A stretch of DNA of 64,000 nucleotides, from NCBI RefSeq assembly GCF_000715075.1, contig NC_134089.1, forward strand, positions 65,330,697-65,394,696. Direction: 5' to 3'. Below, piece by piece: positions 58,906 to 64,000 of the stretch (positions are counted from its first letter, which is position 1; the number at the start of each line of letters is the position of its first letter). Both the position numbers and the translations under genes were made by a program. The stretch comes from Nicotiana tabacum. Taxonomy: Eukaryota; Streptophyta; Magnoliopsida; Solanales; Solanaceae. The notes below the pieces were generated by a model, which did not search any database, was not told the DNA's origin, and worked only from the letters and a program-made list of their open reading frames with translations.

Positions 58906-61312
58906 ATGGAGAAACCTTTCGCTTTTGCTTCTCAGGAGAGCGTGACCTCCTCTTCTTCGCTTCCATCTAAAGGCAAAATGGCAATGCCTCCTTGTGCTGA
59001 GGAATGTGTTCCAGAATATTTTACAACGGCTTCCGATTTCAAGGTCGAGAGACCTTCTCCTAAGCCTGGGCGTCGCGAGCTCGTGTATCAGTATATTAGT
59101 TCGGTATCAGACATCGAAAGGGAGAGGACTGATTGCTGCTAGGGGGACGTGGTGCTTGTGGAGATCCCTACTCGGGAAGAGGATATAACAACATACAAAG
59201 CTGGTTTCCTTAGTGTGTATACTTACCCATTTACCCTTGGGTCGGTGGTGTCATCCTATTGGCCCCGTGATTCTCGACTTCTGCCAACGGTACTAAGCGA
59301 CCCTCGGCCAAATTTACCCTTTATTTTGGCGCGCTATCTATATGATCAGGTACTATGTGAGCATGATTGAAGAGATGCCCTTCACCCTCGATCACCTGAT
59401 TAGGATGTACATGCCTCGTCTATTTCACGGGTTAAGCTCCACTACCGAGCTCCAAGGGCCCTCTTTGCTTGTATCAAAGAAGTTGGGAACGAAAGGTGGA
59501 TGAGCCGCTTTGTCCGAGTAAGGACTTCGGACCTGATCCCGACGGAAAGGATGCTGTTCCCCGAAAGGTGGAATATGGAACGTAAGTAGATACACTATCT
59601 AGCATTGCCTTGCATCTTTTTAGGTACACCTTTCCATACGCTTAATTGTTTCCGCTGGTGTATCCTTGGCAATTTATCCTGGTGCGGTCATGGACCTATT
59701 GGGTTGGGTCGGCCGACTGGACTCAATTTTCCCATATGCCGAGCGAGTGTGGCATGACCTATCTCGAACTCGATGGGAAGCTAAGGATCATGGTGAACTT
59801 TCGCCCTTGTTGCAGGCGTACCTTTCAACCTGCATCATTACTAATAGTGCTCTCACTCCTTGTGCTTACCTCCTTTATTCGTGCAGGTCTGGGGGAGGTT
59901 CCCTTGATGAAGGGAACATCAATCGGTGAAGAGAGTACTTTGGGACCCGGTGAAGGGAAGAAAAGGCAGAGGGAGCCGTCGAATGAACCTTTAGAATCCA
60001 AGAAGGTCAAAGTGGAATAAACTAGGGCCAACTCGGTAGCCCCAACTCCAAGAATAGTTGTAAGTCCCTGAGTTGAAGGCGAGAGGGAAAATAATTTCTT
60101 GATAATACCCGAGGGAGGGGTAAACCAACCGATCCTCAGGCTGTAGAGATGGTGGATCTTGGGCCAGAGCTTGATGTCGTCGTGGTCCAACTTCAGAATG
60201 AGGAGGACACTAAGGGGGTATCAGGTGATGTCCTCGAGTTGGCCTATGGCCAAAATACCCCTCGATATGGAGCGCATTTGGTAAGCGGTTCAGAGGAACA
60301 CAATTCTGGAGCCCTTCATGGATAAGAGATGGCCCTAAATGACTCTGCTGGTGCCGTTGTCGTGAGTGATTCTCCTCAGGAAATGATCTTACCCCATAAG
60401 GGAATGCAAGATGTACAGAATGAAGAATCTTCCGATGTGGGGGTGCCTATCGGAGATAGAGAGGCGCGCAAAAGGCCTTCAGCCGCTCCCAAGGGAATTC
60501 CCGGGCTCGATGCTTCACTCGTCTTTGGCGAGATGAGCAGGCTTTGTGAGTAGGTAGCTTTTGTAAATCCTGTCTTCCGTTCTGATTTTTGTTGCTATGA
60601 CCTTTGTCTTTCTAACTTGTCTTTTTCATAGCTTCAGGCCAAGGCGCTTTATAACCAGACTTTCGCCCGGTTTCAGGCTGAGATGACCTGTCATGAGTGT
60701 GTGGAGGCTCATCTTATTGAACAGGTTATGTAGTTTCTGTTTTGCTACCATCTGAATGTTTGCTGGATCCCAATATTTTTAATGTCCCAAATTAGATCCA
60801 TGCAGTTTGAGAAGCAAGGTGCCCTGCTGAGGGAGAGGCTCCAAGCCAGAGATTCTGAAGTCCTTGAACTCGAACGACATGTGAGAGAGATAACCTCTGA
60901 GAGGGATACCCTTCAGGAAAAGATGGCCTCAGTTGGTCGTCAACTTTAAGATGCGAGGGAGGACATCGAAAAATATAGAGGTCTCCACTCTGAGTTAGTA
61001 TCTGCACTATTTAGGATCAAAACCGAAGCTGAGGCACTTATAACTGCGCACAAAGAAGGTGCCGTTGTAATAAATGCTCGCACCGAAAGAGTGCTTGAGG
61101 GGGTCGAACTGAAATTGACTCGAGCCGTGGAGCGTGCTTGGTCAGAATCTCGGGGGAAAACTCTAGAGGACGTATATGCAAGGGATATTGAGTTGTCTGC
61201 CGGGCCTAAGAGGGTTAAGACCCTAGAGGAGAGATATGTTGCCCTGTTTGCTTCTAGAGATGTGCCGGTTAGTGGCTTAGAAGATGACGAGAATGGAAGC
61301 GGGATTCCCTGA
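58906..61312 (+). pseudogene. Antisense ORF of Tat-type element (transposase_28-like, intron-bearing)
   Basis: A gene-like sequence on the strand opposite to pol. Exon 1 begins at the ATG 58906; after an in-frame TAG at 59140 the same frame reads V-E-I-P-T-R-E-E-D, Y-K-A-G-F-L-S-V-Y-T-Y-P-F-T-L-G, like the 'putative gypsy-type transposon' domain (transposase_28). It ends at a donor-like GTAAGT (59582). The next part reads F-P-Y-A-E-R-V-W-H-D-L-S and R-W-E-A-K-D-H-G (59720-59800). A later exon begins after a GTGCAG acceptor (59886) with a Lys/Arg/Glu-rich nuclear-signal-like region. Further exons (60329-60545, 60637-60730, 60800-61312) give a coiled coil of Glu, Lys, Arg and Leu. Frameshifts and stops (59371, 60947) make this copy a pseudogene. 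Function in retrotransposition is unknown. Confidence 0.7.
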
Positions 61313-61699
61313 GGGGGATAGGCCATCGAAGGTCCTGGGGCTGTAGCCGAAACTGTTGGGGCACAACCTATGGCAGAGCTGTCGAAGATGCAGGCTCGAT
61401 GATGGATCGGGGTTCTGTTTAGCCCCTTTTTTGTAAGGATTTTTCAAAAACCTTGTAAACATACCTCCGCGAGGCATATGTATAAGAGGATTTTTGCTTT
61501 TTATTATTTCCTTTCCCCTTTGCCTTTTGAGAATAATAGATGATACTTTGACAATTGATTTGAGATTTTAGACCTTGGGTTATGTCCTCGGGTTTTTGCT
61601 ATTTGCTGAGCAGCCCGTGATGGTCAAAAATCGGTCCCCGAGTGTTCTCAAGTTAGACTGTTCTTTTACCCGTTGGGTCACTATGACCTACGATTTTAG

Positions 61700-62130
61700 T
61701 GGTGGCAGGAGTGGCTCTTACGCGTTTGGTCGGTGTGACCTTGAATTTCAGTGCAGGCGACAATGGCTCTTATGCATTTGCTCTTGGGCATATTCAGTTA
61801 ACTGTTTTGGGTTCAGTCTCCGAATCGAGTTACAACTTGAGCTCAATCGACCCTCAAGTTTTTGAATTGCAAGCTGACCCTTAAGCTCTTACACGTTGGG
61901 TCGGTGCGACCTTTTATGTGGGCTGGAGACAATGACTCTTATGCCTTGGGTCGATGCGACCTTTAATTTTAGTGCTGGCCACAGTGGCTCTTACACATTT
62001 GCTCTTGGGCATATTCAATTAACTCTTTTGGGTTCAGTCTCCGAATCGGGTTACGGCTCGAGCTCAATTGACCCTCAAGTTTTTTAATTGCAAGATGGCT
62101 CTTAGGCTCTTACACTTTTGGTCGATGTGA
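61700..62130. repeat. 221-bp tandem duplication
   Basis: TTTGCTCTTGGGCATATTCA occurs at 61777 and 61998 with long matching flanks, including GGTTCAGTCTCCGAATCG. Shorter GGTCGRTGYGACCTTT units continue to about 62190. Confidence 0.88.
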
Positions 62131-62894
62131 CCTTTTAGTATATGTTGGTTGGCGACAGTGGCTCTTACACCTTGGGTCGATGCAACCTTTTATGTAGGCT
62201 TTATTTTTCCCTCGATAAGGATTTTTTGAAATAATGTTTGCCTGACTCTTTGACGGTTTAATAAAAAACCTCAATTGTAAGTCATTATATGGCGATGATC
62301 GAGCACCTCGGGAGGTTTGGCTCGGAGGCTGAGTATCTCGAAGCCAGTGTATAGGAGCTAACATGGTCAAAGCTATTTTGCCTATATTGAGGGTATCTTG
62401 TTTAACTGATTCTTTCCGAAGTATATTTGAAGTAATTGAAGGTTTGTGATTTATAGCGACGGTTGGGTGTCCCCGAGTTGCATGAGTTTAGCTGGTACAG
62501 CCTTGTGATCGGAGTCATTTGTGTTTGGCCGGAGCCGTTAAGTCCCGAGTGAAATAGTTTCGGCATCTATATTGAGGGTATGCCTTTTTAGGGATCTTAC
62601 AAGTTCGATATATAGCCGAAACTTTGAGATCGGGTTTATGCCTTTAGTAAGGTCTTACAAGTTTTTCATGACTTTGAGGTCTTACAATTTTGGATACTTG
62701 GTACAAGTATTGTTCATGCCTTGATTGAGGTCTTACAAATGTTGTTGTTGCCTTATGTAGGTCTTACGAGACCGATGCTGCCCGCATATGGCCTTACGAC
62801 CTCGGGTTTTGATAAATCGATGGAAATGGCGATTGACGATAATCCCCGAGCCATCGAGGGTTTCTTGTCTTGGGAGACATTACTTATAGACTCG

Positions 62895-63140
62895 GTATTG
62901 CCTCATTGAGGGCTTATGATTTCGGAGTTCCCAACCCGGAGGCCATGTGGTCTTGAGTATTTGACGCTAGTCCCCGAGTGTTCGGGACGTTTTTGGCTCG
63001 GGAGCCATTTTTGTGATCTTGATGTCGCCTCATTGAGGGCTTATGAATTTAGGAGACCCCACCCGGAGGTCCCATTGTTTTAAGTAGTTGACGCTAGTCC
63101 CCAAGTGTTCGGGGTCCCTTTCGGCTTTGGGGCCATTTTT
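62895..63140. repeat. 127-bp tandem duplication
   Basis: CCTCATTGAGGGCTTATGA occurs at 62901 and 63028. Matching words follow, such as ACCCGGAGG, TTGACGCTAGTCCCC and AGTGTTCGGG. Confidence 0.88.
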
Positions 63141-63550
63141 TTTAAAAATGTCGAGATTCCTTGAAATGCAAAATGCTTTTGAGAAGTACTCTTCGATTAC
63201 TCGGTACAAGTATACATGTTTTTTCTGTTGTGGGCTCGTCCGTTCTATGCAGACACGGTTCGTTCGACCGTTTGGCCCAATACATTACTTTCCTATTGAG
63301 CCCCCGTTTGGCGTATCTTGGCTTCTCCGAGTAGGCAACCTTCCATGGGGATATCCCCTAGTATTTGAGGTTGATTTCTATAGAAGCCTTGAATACTTGT
63401 TGGATCTTCCTTAGGTAGCATGTAGGTGTTGCCTCGTTAAAAATCTTGCCGGTAAAACCCTTTTTGGGATAAAATACGATCGAAGGAAAAGAGTGCAACG
63501 CATGCCTTAGCAGTAGTATCATTTTAGCATTGATATGTTCCAATTGCTAG

Positions 63551-64000
63551 GAAGTTGCTCCCTTTCCATGGTACTGAGCTTGTAGGACCCTTTGCCGATT
63601 ATTCCGAGGACACGATATGGTCCTTACCAAATTTGGCCTAGCTTTCCTTCATTAGGGTTTCGAGTGTTGAGGGTGACTTTCCTTAGGACCAAGTCCCTGA
63701 CTCCGAGGTATCGGAGGTTTGTTCTTCTGTTATAATACCTTTCGATCCTTTGCTTTTGGGCAGCCATTCGGACCACCGAGGCTTCTCGCCTTTCATCTAA
63801 CAGTTCGAGGGCCGTAGTCATGGCCTCGTTGTTCGAGCTCTCAGCGGTGTGATAGAATCTGGTGCTTGGCTGCCCAACCTCCACTGGTATCATGGCCTCG
63901 GTGCCATATATTAGAGAGAAAGATGTTTCCCGTGTGATTGACTTTGAAGTTGTTCGATATGCCACAACACTTCGGGCAATATTTCTCTCCATTTTCCTTT
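63551..64000 (-). pseudogene. Integrase C-terminus of Tat-type element, partial
   Basis: The minus strand from the right edge reads A-Y-R-T-T, E-T-S-F-S-L-I-Y-G-T-E-A-M-I-P-V-E-V-G, A-L-E-L-L-D-E-R-R-E-A, K-Q-R-I-E-R-Y-Y-N-R-R and K-V-T-L-N-T-R-N-P-N-E-G-K-L-G. This is the well-conserved end of Tat-type integrase. The catalytic core lies outside the window. The visible frame is open from 63992 to 63624; the remaining tail is frameshifted. Confidence 0.9.

Larger units (their letters stand above)
61313..63550. other. Spacer between antisense ORF and integrase, with tandem duplications
   Basis: No coding frame supported. It holds a 221-bp duplication (61700-62130) and a 127-bp duplication (62895-63140), plus many shorter repeated words such as GGTCTTACAAG. 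Confidence 0.6.
57861..64000 (-). mobile_element. Tat-type Ty3/gypsy element with antisense ORF, 5' part outside window
   Basis: Minus-strand element; only its 3' end is in the window: 3' LTR 57861-58607, an antisense gene-like ORF 58906-61312, a repeat-bearing spacer and the integrase C-terminus at the right edge. Tat-lineage elements are known to carry an additional ORF between integrase and the 3' LTR on the opposite strand, which is the arrangement here. Confidence 0.8.

Overview
The window is plant nuclear DNA and consists almost entirely of nested transposable elements. I found no host protein-coding gene, no rRNA gene and no complete tRNA gene. The LTR families, the Ty3/gypsy lineages (Tekay/Del-like, Ogre/Tat-like), an RTE-type LINE and a small Helitron point to a large dicot genome. 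The LTR ends and gag/pol proteins look like those of Solanaceae, most likely Nicotiana; this is recognition from memory, not a database result.

Layout, left to right. (1) 1-20577: an old minus-strand Tekay/Del-like Ty3/gypsy element whose 3' end lies left of the window. Its 5' LTR is 17596-20577, gag about 15.9-17.4 kb, protease about 15.4-15.7 kb, and RT/RNase H/integrase at 1-2599. Protease and RT are separated because a second minus-strand gypsy-type element (2605-15340, target duplication ACATC) inserted between them. That element has about 2.9-kb LTRs and a decayed interior. Its right LTR was itself hit by a 2153-bp solo LTR (12858-15010, target duplication AAACA). (2) 20578-28475: LTR debris, an antisense RTE-type LINE fragment, a 528-bp Helitron-like element (22612-23139), simple repeats, and the start of a further gypsy LTR (from 26238). 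(3) 28476-51959: a structurally complete 23.5-kb minus-strand Ogre/Tat-type giant retrotransposon with target duplication GAGAG. It has 4.2-kb LTRs, a tRNA-Arg primer site, ORF1, gag, protease, a G-patch linker, RT, two RNase H domains, integrase, and a 3' region of 46-bp and 69-bp tandem repeats. (4) 51960-57860: the rest of the split gypsy LTR, a 3878-bp solo LTR (52068-55945, target duplication ACATG) and a truncated LTR of the same family. (5) 57861-64000: the 3' end of another minus-strand Tat-type element (LTR 57861-58607, integrase at the right edge). It carries a plus-strand, intron-bearing antisense ORF (58906-61312) behind its own TATA box.

How the parts work together: the giant element has the parts of a replication cycle (promoter in the LTR, tRNA primer site, polypurine tract, gag/PR/RT/RNase H/INT). 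Many in-frame stops, two clear frameshifts and a changed RT active site show that this copy is not autonomous.

The least expected signal is a compact two-hairpin motif present five times inside the giant element (32802, 35863, 43659, 46477, 46984). It lies only in the gaps between coding modules, and its stems keep pairing through compensatory base changes.
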